Source of the DNA: an uncultured Pelagibacteraceae bacterium
GTDB lineage: Bacteria; Pseudomonadota; Alphaproteobacteria; Pelagibacterales; Pelagibacteraceae
NCBI GenBank assembly: GCA_902545405.1
Contig: CACCFT010000011.1
Span: 1-33,681, forward strand
Length of the DNA stretch: 33,681 bases
Direction of reading: 5' to 3'
This document shows positions 23,986 to 32,505 of the stretch, piece by piece. The position numbers and the translations under genes are program-made. Each line of letters opens with the position of its first letter. Position 1 is the first letter of the stretch. A model generated the notes under the pieces. It did not search any database, was not told the DNA's origin, and worked only from the letters and a program-made list of their open reading frames with translations.

Positions 23986-25140
23986 TTATTTATTTTTGTA
24001 AACCAGTTTACCGAACTTTTTTAACGCGGCCTCTGAAATCTCTAAACCTAAACCAGGTTTTTCATTTAAATGTATCCATCCATCACTCATTTTGTGTGGA
24101 TTTTCAAATAATTGAGCTTGAAGAGGATCTCTTTCATCATCAAATGACTCAACAATTCTCCCAGCTGGAGTTGATGCTACTAATGGAGCATGAATATAAC
24201 AATCATGGTGTGGCGCTACATCTATATGATTTAATTCACACAATGCAGAAAGTTTTTTTCCATTAGTAAATCCACCAAACATTGTGCAATCAAATTGTAA
24301 AATTTGTATTGCCTCTTCTTCAATCATGGACCTACATCCATAAATAGTTATTTCACTTTCACCACCTGACAATGGAATTTTGGTTTGCTTTGATAAAAGT
24401 TTTAAAGTTCTTCTATCATCTTCCCATCTAACTGGTTCTTCAATCCATGTAGGATTAAATCTCTCAAATTCTTTTACACCTTCAATTGCAGTTTTTAGAT
24501 CCCATGCTCTATTGACATCAATCATTAAACCTTTTTGATTTCCAATTTCATCTCTAATAATTTCTAATCTCTTAGCGTCTTCTTTGATACTAAGTCCACC
24601 AACTTTAACTTTAAAACTTTGATGACCAATATTTAATAATTTTTGAATTTCATCTCTTAATTCTTTTTCATCTTTACCATCTCTGTAGTAAGCACATGTA
24701 ACATAAACAGGAATTTTATTTCTGTATCCACCAAATAATTTATACAATGGGATGTTTGAAGCTTTTCCTATCAAATCCCAACACGCAATATCTAAAGATG
24801 CTGAAATTCTGATTAATGCTTCTCTGCTCCAACCTTTTTCGCTACTGGTTCGAGTATCAGTTAATTTAAAAATTTTTTCATAAATTTTTTCAGGGCAAAA
24901 CGGATCTTCCCCAATAATTAGATCTTGTAAGCCATTTGAAAATGGTTTGATGATAGGAGCTATATCAGTGTAGCTTGTTGCTAAACCAAAGCCTGAATGA
25001 CCATCTTTAGTTTTAATTTTAATCAAGAGTTCGTTAGCTGTTGGCACGATGAAGTGACTAACCCAATGAGGCTTCACTTCATCTGGATTATTAAGAACAT
25101 AAACTTCTAAGCTATCAATTAAATTACTACTATTTGTCAT
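23986..25140 (-). CDS. Enolase-superfamily dehydratase/racemase (mandelate racemase subgroup)
   Basis: The product has 384 residues with the two-domain MR/MLE layout. Catalytic features are the Lys177-x-Lys179 pair (FKVKVGG), metal ligands Asp208 (IDVNRAWD), Glu234/235 (WIEEPV) and Glu261 (GGESE), and an Asp284-His311 dyad. The 27-residue spacing of that dyad is the same as in mandelate racemase. Acid-sugar dehydratases and racemases of this subgroup abstract the proton alpha to a carboxylate. The exact substrate cannot be read. It is the first gene of the minus-strand unit and is divergent from the aminotransferase gene. Confidence 0.92.
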   Translation of the reverse strand: MTNSSNLIDSLEVYVLNNPDEVKPHWVSHFIVPTANELLIKIKTKDGHSGFGLATSYTDIAPIIKPFSNGLQDLIIGEDPFCPEKIYEKIFKLTDTRTSSEKGWSREALIRISASLDIACWDLIGKASNIPLYKLFGGYRNKIPVYVTCAYYRDGKDEKELRDEIQKLLNIGHQSFKVKVGGLSIKEDAKRLEIIRDEIGNQKGLMIDVNRAWDLKTAIEGVKEFERFNPTWIEEPVRWEDDRRTLKLLSKQTKIPLSGGESEITIYGCRSMIEEEAIQILQFDCTMFGGFTNGKKLSALCELNHIDVAPHHDCYIHAPLVASTPAGRIVESFDDERDPLQAQLFENPHKMSDGWIHLNEKPGLGLEISEAALKKFGKLVYKNK

Positions 25141-25164
25141 ACATTATAAATTTGCTTATATAAT
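25134..25164 (+). promoter_or_regulatory. Possible promoter of the class V aminotransferase gene
   Basis: TTGTCA (25134-25139) and a perfect TATAAT (25159-25164) lie 19 bases apart, 22 bases before the ATG at 25186. The spacing is a little long and the first box overlaps the start of the divergent gene. No clear ribosome site precedes the ATG. Confidence 0.35.
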
Positions 25165-25185
25165 TTCTTTAGCATATACAGCGGT

Positions 25186-26358
25186 ATGGCAATTTCAAAT
25201 AATATAAGACCTGGTCGACATTTTTTACAAATCCCTGGACCAACAAACGTTCCAGATAGAGTTCTAAGAGCTATGGATTATCCAACTATAGATCATAGAG
25301 GACCAGACTTTGCTGAATTAGGATTAAGAGTTTTAGATCGAATAAAATTAATTTTCAAAACTTCTGAACCTGTAATAATTTTTCCAGCCTCAGGAACGGG
25401 TGCTTGGGAAGCTGCACTTGTAAACACTTTAAGTGCTGGTGATAAAATCTTGATGTTTGAAACTGGACATTTCTCAACTCTTTGGTGGGATATTGCTCAA
25501 AAATTTAAAATTGAAGTAGACTTTGTTGAAGGTGATTGGAGAACAGGTGTTGACCCAAACATCGTTGAACAAAAACTAAAAGAAGACAAAGATAAAAAAA
25601 TTAAAGCAGTTTGTGCTGTACATAATGAAACTTCTACTGGTGTTACAAGTAGAATTGGAGAAATTAGAAAAGCTATGGATAATGCGGAACATCCAGCTTT
25701 ATTATTTGTTGATACGATATCTTCATTAGGATCTATTGATTATAGACATGAAGAGTGGAAAGTTGATGTAACTGTTGGTGGTTCTCAAAAGGGATTACTA
25801 TTACCACCAGGACTTTCTTTTAATGCAATAAGTTCTAAAGCTTTAGAGGCATATAAAACATCTGAATTACCAAAATCGTATTGGGATTGGGGACCAATGT
25901 TAGAAAATAATAAGAAAGGTTACTTTCCTTATACACCAGCAACAAATTTATTTTATGGTTTGGATGAAGCAATTAATATGCTTACAGAAGAGGGTTTAGA
26001 TAATGTTTTCAAAAGACATAAAAGATTTGCAGAAGCTACAAGAGTTGCGGTCAATTCGTGGGGATTAGAAATACTTTGTAAAAATCCAGAAGAATACTCA
26101 GATTCATTAACTGCAGTAATGGTTCCAGATGGTCATGATGCAGATTTTTTAAGAAAAACTATTTTAGATCACTATAATATGTCATTGGGAACAGGACTTG
26201 CAAAAGTTGCTGGTAAAATTTTTAGAATTGGCCACTTAGGCGATTTTAACGAACTAATGTTAGCTGGAACATTGGCAGGTGTTGAAATGGGTTTAATGAA
26301 ATCTAAAATACCTTACAAAAAAGGTGGAATACTTAAAGCACTTGAGTTTCTTTGTTAA
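25186..26358 (+). CDS. Class V aminotransferase, serine/alanine/aspartate-glyoxylate type
   Basis: This PLP enzyme has 390 residues. The start HFLQIPGPTNVPDRVL is typical of the alanine/serine-glyoxylate group, SGTGAWEAAL (69-78) binds the cofactor phosphate, and FVDTISSLGS holds the PLP aspartate. Lys202 in GGSQKGLLLPPG is the Schiff-base lysine. It would use glyoxylate as amino acceptor, linking photorespiratory-type C2 carbon to amino acids. Serine-glyoxylate transaminase (sgaA) is the default name. BhcA of the beta-hydroxyaspartate cycle looks similar, but none of its partner genes are here. It is transcribed away from the enolase-superfamily gene. Confidence 0.88.
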   Translation: MAISNNIRPGRHFLQIPGPTNVPDRVLRAMDYPTIDHRGPDFAELGLRVLDRIKLIFKTSEPVIIFPASGTGAWEAALVNTLSAGDKILMFETGHFSTLWWDIAQKFKIEVDFVEGDWRTGVDPNIVEQKLKEDKDKKIKAVCAVHNETSTGVTSRIGEIRKAMDNAEHPALLFVDTISSLGSIDYRHEEWKVDVTVGGSQKGLLLPPGLSFNAISSKALEAYKTSELPKSYWDWGPMLENNKKGYFPYTPATNLFYGLDEAINMLTEEGLDNVFKRHKRFAEATRVAVNSWGLEILCKNPEEYSDSLTAVMVPDGHDADFLRKTILDHYNMSLGTGLAKVAGKIFRIGHLGDFNELMLAGTLAGVEMGLMKSKIPYKKGGILKALEFLC

Positions 26359-26376
26359 TTAATCAAGTTACAAATC

Positions 26377-27354
26377 ATGCTTGATTTTTGCATCATAGGA
26401 TCGGGAATTTCTGGATCAACGATCGCAAACTTATTAAATAAAAAATATTCCGTTGCAGTTTATGACAAAGCTAGGGGTTTTGGTGGAAGAAGTTCATTTA
26501 AAAAATATAAAGATAAAGTCGGATTTGATCACGGACTTCAATATATTTCTCCAAAATCAACAAAATTTAAAACCTTTACCAATCAACTTATTAAGAAAAA
26601 AGTTTTAAAAAAGTGGGGAGGAAATCATTTATTTCTGCATAAATCAGTCAAAGAAATTAAAAATCATTTAAAGTTAATTGGAACAAAAGGAAACAACTCT
26701 ATTAGCAAACATTTATTAAAGAAAATTAAATGTAATTTTGAACACGAGCTAATAAATATAAATAAATTAAATGAACATTGGGAATTAACATTTAATAATG
26801 ATGTAAAACAAAAATGTAAAAATCTTATTTTGACCTGCCCATTTCCTCAAAGTAAGAAATTAGGACAAAAATACTTAAATAAATCCTATTTAAATCAAAA
26901 AGTTAAGATGGATGCCAATTTAACAGTTATGATTATTACAAATAAGCTTAAACAATCAAATAGTAGTTATTTTTTTAATGATGATATGCTTGGTTGGGCA
27001 GCTTACGAAAATAGTAAGAAAAGATTTAACTATAAGTATGATTTATGGACGCTTCAAAGCACTTACAAATACGGCAATAAATTCACGAAAGATTATAGAA
27101 ATAAAAGAAAATACTATACAAATCAACTAGTTAAAAAATTTGAGAAATTAACAAATTTAAAAATCAAAAAAATTCATCACTCAAGAATTCATGGCTGGTT
27201 GTATTCATCAAATTCAAAGCCACTTAAACAATTATCTTTATGGAATAAGTCTTTAAAATTAGGTTTGTGTGGTGATTATTTTGGAGGACCAAGGTTAGAA
27301 AATGGGTGGCAAAGTGCACACGATTTACATAATAAAATACGATATGGTAAATAA
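26377..27354 (+). CDS. Renalase-like NAD(P)/FAD-dependent amine-oxidase-fold protein
   Basis: This 325-residue flavoprotein has the dinucleotide motif IGSGISG at 7-13, an acidic ribose ligand (Asp30), then GFGGRSS with the GGR of the amine-oxidase fold. The C-terminal FAD contact is GDYFGGPRLENGW. The body is unusually lysine- and asparagine-rich, as expected for this genome. The group includes bacterial renalases, which oxidise off-pathway isomers of NAD(P)H, so a repair role is possible. Other members are uncharacterised. It follows the aminotransferase by 18 bases and abuts the next gene with no gap. Confidence 0.8.
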   Translation: MLDFCIIGSGISGSTIANLLNKKYSVAVYDKARGFGGRSSFKKYKDKVGFDHGLQYISPKSTKFKTFTNQLIKKKVLKKWGGNHLFLHKSVKEIKNHLKLIGTKGNNSISKHLLKKIKCNFEHELININKLNEHWELTFNNDVKQKCKNLILTCPFPQSKKLGQKYLNKSYLNQKVKMDANLTVMIITNKLKQSNSSYFFNDDMLGWAAYENSKKRFNYKYDLWTLQSTYKYGNKFTKDYRNKRKYYTNQLVKKFEKLTNLKIKKIHHSRIHGWLYSSNSKPLKQLSLWNKSLKLGLCGDYFGGPRLENGWQSAHDLHNKIRYGK

Positions 27355-27822
27355 ATGAAAATTATATTTTCAATAGTAATTTTACTTTTTTCAACATCAA
27401 TTAGTTTTTCTAAAAATACTGATATCATCCATGATTTTAAAATCACATTTGATTGTAAATTAGAAAAAATAATGATCAAAAATAAAGATTTTAATTATCA
27501 AACTTTTACTGCAGATAATATTGAAGTTGATAAAAAAAAAGTTTTAAAAGTTGTAGCAGCACAACCAAGTAAACTTACTATTAATGGTTTATCAGAATTT
27601 ATCGATACTTATTCAGATATTAGTAAAGATGATGTCAGAATTGCTAAAAACGACACCATTTTATTTAAAAATATAGATAAAGAAAAAAAATACTCAGAGT
27701 CAGTGTTTTTAAATAGATCCACTGGTGAGTTAATCCATGAAGTTACAAAAAATATGAATACTAAAGATAATGAAAAATATATTTCTTTCTTTGGTTGTAA
27801 TAAAAAATGGAAATCTAATTAA
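27355..27822 (+). CDS. Small exported protein, unknown function
   Basis: The product has 155 residues with a clear signal peptide (MKIIFSIVILLFSTSISFS, cleavage near 19). The mature part is about 135 residues, rich in beta-strand-like segments, with two cysteines (DCKLEK near the start and FGCNKKW at the end) that could join the termini. I recognise no family. It starts directly after the stop of the renalase-like gene, so the two are probably co-transcribed. It would act in the periplasm. Confidence 0.65.
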   Translation: MKIIFSIVILLFSTSISFSKNTDIIHDFKITFDCKLEKIMIKNKDFNYQTFTADNIEVDKKKVLKVVAAQPSKLTINGLSEFIDTYSDISKDDVRIAKNDTILFKNIDKEKKYSESVFLNRSTGELIHEVTKNMNTKDNEKYISFFGCNKKWKSN

Positions 27823-27898
27823 TTTCTTTCTTTCGATACACTAAAGAATTGTAAGATTTAAACTTAAATAAAAAAAATATAGTAATTATTTTTTATGT

Positions 27899-27904
27899 TA
27901 TAAT
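27899..27904 (+). promoter_or_regulatory. Consensus -10 box before the micro-protein pair
   Basis: A perfect TATAAT lies 20 bases before the ATG at 27925, with a strong ribosome site (AAAGGAG) between. No convincing -35 box is seen. A transcript starting near 27911 would have a very short leader. Confidence 0.5.
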
Positions 27905-27924
27905 TGGGGTAACAAAGGAGAAAT

Positions 27925-28119
27925 ATGAAAACAATTAAACATGAAATTAAATTAGAAAAATCTGTAAAAATAATATTAGCAGTATTTGCAATTGGTATTT
28001 TTTTGAATGCTTTTTCATCCCCAATTTCTAAAGAACTTTTGGGAACTAGTGAGGCAGAGGCGAGTTTAGGTAGAGCTCATCTTCCAATTCATATAGTTTG
28101 TTTAAAAGGATGCAAATAA
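27925..28119 (+). CDS. Micro-protein A: shared N-terminal half, unique tail
   Basis: The product has 64 residues. Residues 1-15 are charged (IKHEIKLEKSVK), 16-30 form a hydrophobic helix, and a conserved SPISKELLG block leads to an AEA that could be a signal-peptidase site. The 18-residue tail has two cysteines (VCLKGCK). Across the first 46 residues, 27 are identical to micro-protein B downstream, while the tails share nothing. It has its own -10 box and a strong AAAGGAG ribosome site, unlike most genes in the window. Either a tail is released outside or the protein stays as a membrane peptide. The function is unknown. Confidence 0.7.
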   Translation: MKTIKHEIKLEKSVKIILAVFAIGIFLNAFSSPISKELLGTSEAEASLGRAHLPIHIVCLKGCK

Positions 28120-28134
28120 AAAAAATTAATAATT

Positions 28135-28160
28135 AAAATTCTAAAATAAATAAGAATTTT
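28135..28160 (+). terminator. Weak A/T hairpin between the micro-protein genes
   Basis: AAAATTCT and AGAATTTT can pair around a 10-base loop, ending in a short T-rich run. The stem is almost all A/T and therefore weak. It could be a partial terminator or mRNA-end stabiliser between the two genes. Confidence 0.35.
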
Positions 28161-28184
28161 TATATCCAACTAAATGGGAGTATT

Positions 28185-28385
28185 ATGAAAAAAATAATTT
28201 ATGAAGTTAAAATTGAAAAATCAGTAAAATTTATTTTGTGTGCGCTAACTATTAGTTTATTTCTTAACGTATTTTCTGCACCTATTTCAAAAGAACTCTT
28301 TGGAATTACAGAGTCTCATGCTGTTGGTGCTGGTGCACCTGTAAGGGCGTGGATACAAAATTGGCCAAGCAAATTAACAGATTAA
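28185..28385 (+). CDS. Micro-protein B: paralogue of A with a different tail
   Basis: The product has 66 residues. It repeats the plan of micro-protein A: charged start (IIYEVKIEKSVK), hydrophobic helix, SAPISKELFG block, and a possible cleavage site ending SHA at residue 46. The 20-residue tail (AGAPVRAWIQNWPSKL) contains two tryptophans and no cysteine. A GGGAG ribosome site lies 6 bases before the ATG. The intact frame, shared block and matched spacing show that this is a real tandem duplication, not chance. The family is unknown to me. Confidence 0.7.
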   Translation: MKKIIYEVKIEKSVKFILCALTISLFLNVFSAPISKELFGITESHAVGAGAPVRAWIQNWPSKLTD

Positions 28386-28445
28386 ATTTAAAGAAAATAT
28401 TTATAGTTATTTTGTCGGCACTAGAACTTAACTGGTAACTGGAAA

Positions 28446-29597
28446 CTAAAGCACCACCAGATCCAACTTATGTTGGCCTAATCTTTCATTACCTTTTTCA
28501 GTAACAAGATAAGTTTCTCCTAAATTCATGGCTAATTGATTTTCAGAGTCCATCAATATCATATGCATAAAGAAAATATTTCCTGCTTGGATCTCATATG
28601 GATTTCCTGTGTAAAGCATTGGCCAATCCATCCAATTTGGAGAAAAAGTTGCACCCAAGGAGTACCCACACGCATTCATTCTTGAATTTTTAAATCCATG
28701 ATCATCAAAAGTTTTTGCATGAACATCAAAAACTTCTCCAATTTTATTTCCAGGCTTTAATTTATTTTCACAATTTGTAAGAGCTTCAACGCATGCATCA
28801 TGCATTTTATGATGTTTTGGATCTGCTTTTCCTATAGGTATCGTTCTAAACATTGCTGAATGATAGTGCCTATAGGTTCCAGCCCATTCAATGGTTAACT
28901 GATCTTGATTATTAAGTATTTGTTTTTCTGCTTGATAACGACAGAGTAGGGCATTCTTTCCAGATCCAATAATAAATTCATTAGCAGGATAATCTCCACC
29001 TCCATCAAATATAACTCTATTCATTTCAGCTAAAATTTTAGATTCACTTACTCCTGCTTTTGCATACTTCCAAACTTCATCTAAAGCTTTGTCAGCTAAA
29101 TTTGCTGCTTTTTTTACATAATTAATTTCTTCTTTAGATTTTATTACTCTTAGTTTTGTAATTAATTCTGATTTATCTTCAATTGAGCAATAGTTTTGTA
29201 AAACCGTATTAAGTCTTAATGCATTTCTCCCTGTAAGACCGTAGGCTTCATATTCAACACCAATTTTTTTTCCTTTTAAGTTTAGTTCATCTAAAATTAT
29301 TTTGAGATCATCAGCAGGATTAGCACCATCTTTATCAACCCAAATTCTTATATCACTAATGTTGGAAGTATTTTGAGCTTGCCTTAAATCAGGGGCTCTA
29401 GTTAATAATATTACATTACCTTTTTGATCTAAAACTAATGCTTGAAAAAAAACATAGCCGAAAGTGTCGTAACCAGTGAGCCAATACATAGACTCTTGTC
29501 TAAACATAATAAGAGCATCTACACCCTCATTTTTCATAGAATTTAGTGTCTTTTCTTTTCTATTTGAGAATTCTTCTTTACTAAAATGAAGACCCAT
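28446..29597 (-). CDS. M24-family, creatinase/ectoine-hydrolase-like protein without the metal site
   Basis: The product has 383 residues: a creatinase-type N-terminal domain (about 10-145) and the pita-bread domain (150-383). True aminopeptidases of this fold bind two metals through Asp, Asp, His, Glu, Glu. Aligned here, the first Asp is Glu237, the second is Ala248, and the His is Tyr312 (CGYSLG). Only the last Glu (361, LGETYLV) is clear. This pattern is that of metal-free hydrolases such as creatinase, and ectoine hydrolase (DoeA) belongs to the same group. It therefore probably cleaves a C-N bond in a small compatible-solute-like molecule, not peptides. It is the last gene of the minus-strand operon and starts on the previous stop. 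Confidence 0.8.
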   Translation of the reverse strand: MGLHFSKEEFSNRKEKTLNSMKNEGVDALIMFRQESMYWLTGYDTFGYVFFQALVLDQKGNVILLTRAPDLRQAQNTSNISDIRIWVDKDGANPADDLKIILDELNLKGKKIGVEYEAYGLTGRNALRLNTVLQNYCSIEDKSELITKLRVIKSKEEINYVKKAANLADKALDEVWKYAKAGVSESKILAEMNRVIFDGGGDYPANEFIIGSGKNALLCRYQAEKQILNNQDQLTIEWAGTYRHYHSAMFRTIPIGKADPKHHKMHDACVEALTNCENKLKPGNKIGEVFDVHAKTFDDHGFKNSRMNACGYSLGATFSPNWMDWPMLYTGNPYEIQAGNIFFMHMILMDSENQLAMNLGETYLVTEKGNERLGQHKLDLVVL

Positions 29598-30370
29598 TAA
29601 CGAATGTTAACACTAACAGAGCCAATTTTATCAACTGTTCCTTTGTATAATCCTTTTCCTTTAAATGGAACTACCCCCACAGTTGAGCCTGTGAAAACAT
29701 AAAAATCTTTGTTTAATTTTATCTTTTCTTTCTTAACTTTATTTAAAACAAATCTTAATGAATTTAATGGGTTTATATAAACAATATTTGTATTACCATT
29801 TACTTTTATTCCATTCTTCTTGCTGATTAATGATGTTTTTAAATTGTTTAAATTTAATTTTTTAAATTTTGTTTTTCTTCCAACAACAAATTTAATGTTA
29901 AATCCAAAATCTCCACAAATGTCTCCCAAATATGTAAATTTTTTGTTTCTTTGTCTAAATCCTACAATTTCAAAACAAGGCCCCATAAATTTAATAAATT
30001 TAGTAACATTTGATTTTGTAACCTTTCCTTTAAAATCAAAGAAAGATTTTTTAATAAAGTAATAAACTTCAACCTCTATGCCTCTAGTGTGTTGGTTTAT
30101 TTTTACTTTTTGACCAGATTTAACTAATCTTTTTTTAAATACTTTTGCTGTAAAAGGTTCTTTTTCTTTTAATTTTTTTAATGCTTGAATTCCAGTTCCA
30201 CCAGCTTTTATACCAATTGTTTCATCTTTAATTTGATCTTCACATAATTTTCTTAGTTTGTTAGCTAAATTAATATTTTTACAATATTTTACTGGGATAG
30301 GATTAATGACTGTATTTGTGTTGTAAGCTTTTACTAGTCTGCCAGCGATACGATTTATTTCGTTTTTCAT
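29597..30370 (-). CDS. 2-keto-4-pentenoate hydratase-like protein (MhpD/FAH superfamily)
   Basis: The product has 257 residues. Landmarks are an N-terminal helix (IAGRLVKAY), GIKAGGTG at 53-60, the metal-site glutamates Glu99-x-Glu101 in GIEVEVYYF and Glu134 in CFEIVGF, GDFGFN, and FTGSTVGVVPF near the end. This is the pattern of hydratases and decarboxylases acting on 2-keto-4-enoates in ring-cleavage pathways. The protein is unusually lysine-rich, in line with the genome. No ring-cleavage enzyme is nearby, so its substrate here is unknown. It shares one base with the M24 gene and follows the M23 gene by 9 bases. Confidence 0.82.
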   Translation of the reverse strand: MKNEINRIAGRLVKAYNTNTVINPIPVKYCKNINLANKLRKLCEDQIKDETIGIKAGGTGIQALKKLKEKEPFTAKVFKKRLVKSGQKVKINQHTRGIEVEVYYFIKKSFFDFKGKVTKSNVTKFIKFMGPCFEIVGFRQRNKKFTYLGDICGDFGFNIKFVVGRKTKFKKLNLNNLKTSLISKKNGIKVNGNTNIVYINPLNSLRFVLNKVKKEKIKLNKDFYVFTGSTVGVVPFKGKGLYKGTVDKIGSVSVNIR

Positions 30371-30379
30371 AGCCAGAAC

Positions 30380-31168
30380 TTATTGAAGAATGCTCATTGG
30401 ATCAAGTCTAGTTTGAAACCAATTTATCCTAAAATCTAAATGAGGCCCAGTTGATCTACCAGTAGATCCAACAGTTCCAATAATTTCTCCTTGTTTAACT
30501 TCATCACCAACTTTAACCATTACATTCTCAAGGTGCGAATATATTGTTGAAATTCCATGTCCGTGGTCCATTATTACGGTACCACCCGTATAATAAAGAT
30601 CATCTTCTGCCATAGTCACTATTCCAGTTCCAGATGATTTAATTTCAGTCCCTTGTTTAGCAGCTATATCAATTCCGTAGTGAGGCCATTTAGGTTTGCC
30701 ATTAAGAATTCTTTGGCTACCGTAAACTCCACTAATTATTCCTTTAACTGGCATAATAAATTGTTCAGTAAAGAAAGTTAAATCTGAATTAATGGCTCTT
30801 GCTTTTCCAATTCTCCCATTTTCTTCTTTAATTCTTTTATAAACAGACTCTGGTGGTGTAACTTTATTTTCAGGCAGACCATCTATTCTTTGAATATTAT
30901 ATTTTCTTTTAAAAACTTTTTTTATAATTTTGTTTTTTTTACCATTACTTATTTCAGTAATAGCCACATCGAATTTTCGATCTCTATCAATACCGAATAC
31001 AAAATATCCATCCTTAGATACTTTAACTTGTGTTTTATCTACAAATACCTTTGATCCAGCTTCTGCTTTACCTAAAATAAAATGTCCTTGTAAAAATTTA
31101 CCTTGAAACTCTAAAGCATGAGAGTGTGTAGAAAATATAATTGCTAAAATAAGCAACAATTTTTTCAT
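30380..31168 (-). CDS. M23-family (LytM) cell-wall metallopeptidase
   Basis: The exported protein has 262 residues with a signal peptide (about 1-18), a beta-rich N-terminal domain and a C-terminal peptidase M23 domain. The zinc ligands His163 and Asp167 (HYGID) and His212 (YSHLE) are present. The usual HxH reads His243-Leu-Asp245 (GPHLDFRINW), so one histidine is replaced by aspartate, as I recall in a proteobacterial subgroup with a similar LDWR/LDFR motif. It probably trims peptidoglycan cross-links, or is a non-catalytic regulator of amidases. Its start overlaps the SDR stop by one base, which is unusual company for a catabolic operon. Confidence 0.88.
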   Translation of the reverse strand: MKKLLLILAIIFSTHSHALEFQGKFLQGHFILGKAEAGSKVFVDKTQVKVSKDGYFVFGIDRDRKFDVAITEISNGKKNKIIKKVFKRKYNIQRIDGLPENKVTPPESVYKRIKEENGRIGKARAINSDLTFFTEQFIMPVKGIISGVYGSQRILNGKPKWPHYGIDIAAKQGTEIKSSGTGIVTMAEDDLYYTGGTVIMDHGHGISTIYSHLENVMVKVGDEVKQGEIIGTVGSTGRSTGPHLDFRINWFQTRLDPMSILQ

Positions 31169-31926
31169 TATTTTGCTGTCCAGCCCCCATCAATTACAAT
31201 TGATGTTCCAGTTATCATACTCGCTGCATCTGAAGCTAAAAAACATACTGCTGTAGCCACATCAGATTCTGTTGCAACTTTTCCCATGGGTATATTACTT
31301 AAAGCTAGTTGTTTAAATTTTTTATTTTTAAAGAATTTTTTAACCATTGGAGTTTCAACAAATGTAGGTGCAACAGTGTTTACTCTGATATTTTTTGTTG
31401 CAAGTTCAACACCCATTCCTTTAGTTAATCCCTCAATTCCAAATTTTGTCATGTTATAAATATTTCTACCTGACATACCGACATGCCCTAATTGTGAAGA
31501 CATATTAATTATAGACCCACCTTTTTTTTTATTTTTTAACATTTTTAGGACTACTAACTGCGCAACATTGAATGCTGCTTTCATATTTAAATCTACAAGA
31601 TAGTTCATACTTGTTTGTTTGATTTTCTCGAAAGGCTCAGGAATATTTGTACCTGCATTATTTACAAGTATATCGATCTTCTTAATTTTTTTTAATTTAG
31701 AAGAAAGATCTTCATAATCCATAATATCGCAAGTTATTTTAGTTAATTTTCCTTTAACTTTTTTTATATCTTTTTGAAGCTTATCAAGATCAGAAGTAGT
31801 TCTACTTACTCCAATTAACGTTGCACCAGCTTCCGCAAGAGCGATAGAGCATGCTCTACCAATACCTTTTCCCGCACCAGTAACTAAAGCAACTTTATTT
31901 TTTAAATTAATTTTTTTTAAATACAT
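31168..31926 (-). CDS. Short-chain dehydrogenase/reductase
   Basis: This classical SDR has 252 residues. The cofactor motif TGAGKGIG is at 16-23, NNAG at 89-92, and the catalytic set Asn114, Ser143/144, Tyr157 and Lys161 (YNMTK) is complete. The C-terminus ends with VIDGGWTAK, typical of FabG-like members. Arg42 after the second strand (SRTT) suggests NADP preference. It reduces or oxidises an alcohol or ketone substrate that cannot be deduced. It follows the TerC-family gene with no gap. Confidence 0.93.
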   Translation of the reverse strand: MYLKKINLKNKVALVTGAGKGIGRACSIALAEAGATLIGVSRTTSDLDKLQKDIKKVKGKLTKITCDIMDYEDLSSKLKKIKKIDILVNNAGTNIPEPFEKIKQTSMNYLVDLNMKAAFNVAQLVVLKMLKNKKKGGSIINMSSQLGHVGMSGRNIYNMTKFGIEGLTKGMGVELATKNIRVNTVAPTFVETPMVKKFFKNKKFKQLALSNIPMGKVATESDVATAVCFLASDAASMITGTSIVIDGGWTAK

Positions 31927-32505
31927 TTATAAAAATAGTTTTACGTCTGTATATATTAGCTCTATTGCAACAAATAATATTGCGAATAATCCAACCCATC
32001 CTATCCATTTATACTTTTTAATCCAGCCAGATATCAATGTAGCTGCAGTAGCCATTAAAACTATTGATAAAACTAGACCAAATATTAATAGCATATAGTG
32101 ATCTCTAGCTGCTCCCGCTACACCTAAGACATTATCTAAACTCATTGTTACATCTGCTAGAATTACAGTTGTTATAGCTTTCATAAATGATGAGTTATCT
32201 ACTTTTTTGATATTTTCTTCAGTGTTACTATTCATTTTAATTACATCCACGTAAAGTCTGTAACATATATAAAGAAGTAGTATTCCTCCAATAAGTCTTA
32301 GTCCTGTGATTTGTAATAGATAAGCAGTTATTAGTGTAAATATAATTCTTAAAACTACCGCTGCTCCAATTCCCCAAAAAATAATTTTTTTTCTTTGCTC
32401 GGTTGGAAATTGAGAAGCAACCATTCCAATTATAATTGCATTATCTCCTGCTAAAACTAAATCAATAAAAACTATTTGAAAAAAAATTACTATTTGTTCG
32501 GTCAT
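31927..32505 (-). CDS. TerC/Alx/YjbE-family integral membrane protein
   Basis: The product has 192 residues with about six membrane helices. The family signature appears twice: DLVLAGDNA at 15-23 and DVTMSLDNV at 118-126, each with an Asp-Asn pair inside a helix, as in proposed metal-ion (Mn2+) exporters. This short form resembles YjbE rather than tellurite-resistance TerC with its extra domains. Its start lies in the stop of the GMC gene (ATGA overlap), which implies coupled translation. The role may be metal handling during protein export. No riboswitch-like leader is visible, since it is internal to the operon. Confidence 0.9.
   Translation of the reverse strand: MTEQIVIFFQIVFIDLVLAGDNAIIIGMVASQFPTEQRKKIIFWGIGAAVVLRIIFTLITAYLLQITGLRLIGGILLLYICYRLYVDVIKMNSNTEENIKKVDNSSFMKAITTVILADVTMSLDNVLGVAGAARDHYMLLIFGLVLSIVLMATAATLISGWIKKYKWIGWVGLFAILFVAIELIYTDVKLFL

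Noticed and set aside
25186..26358. BhcA of the beta-hydroxyaspartate cycle
   Set aside because: Family resemblance only; none of the aldolase, dehydratase or imine reductase partners is present in the window.
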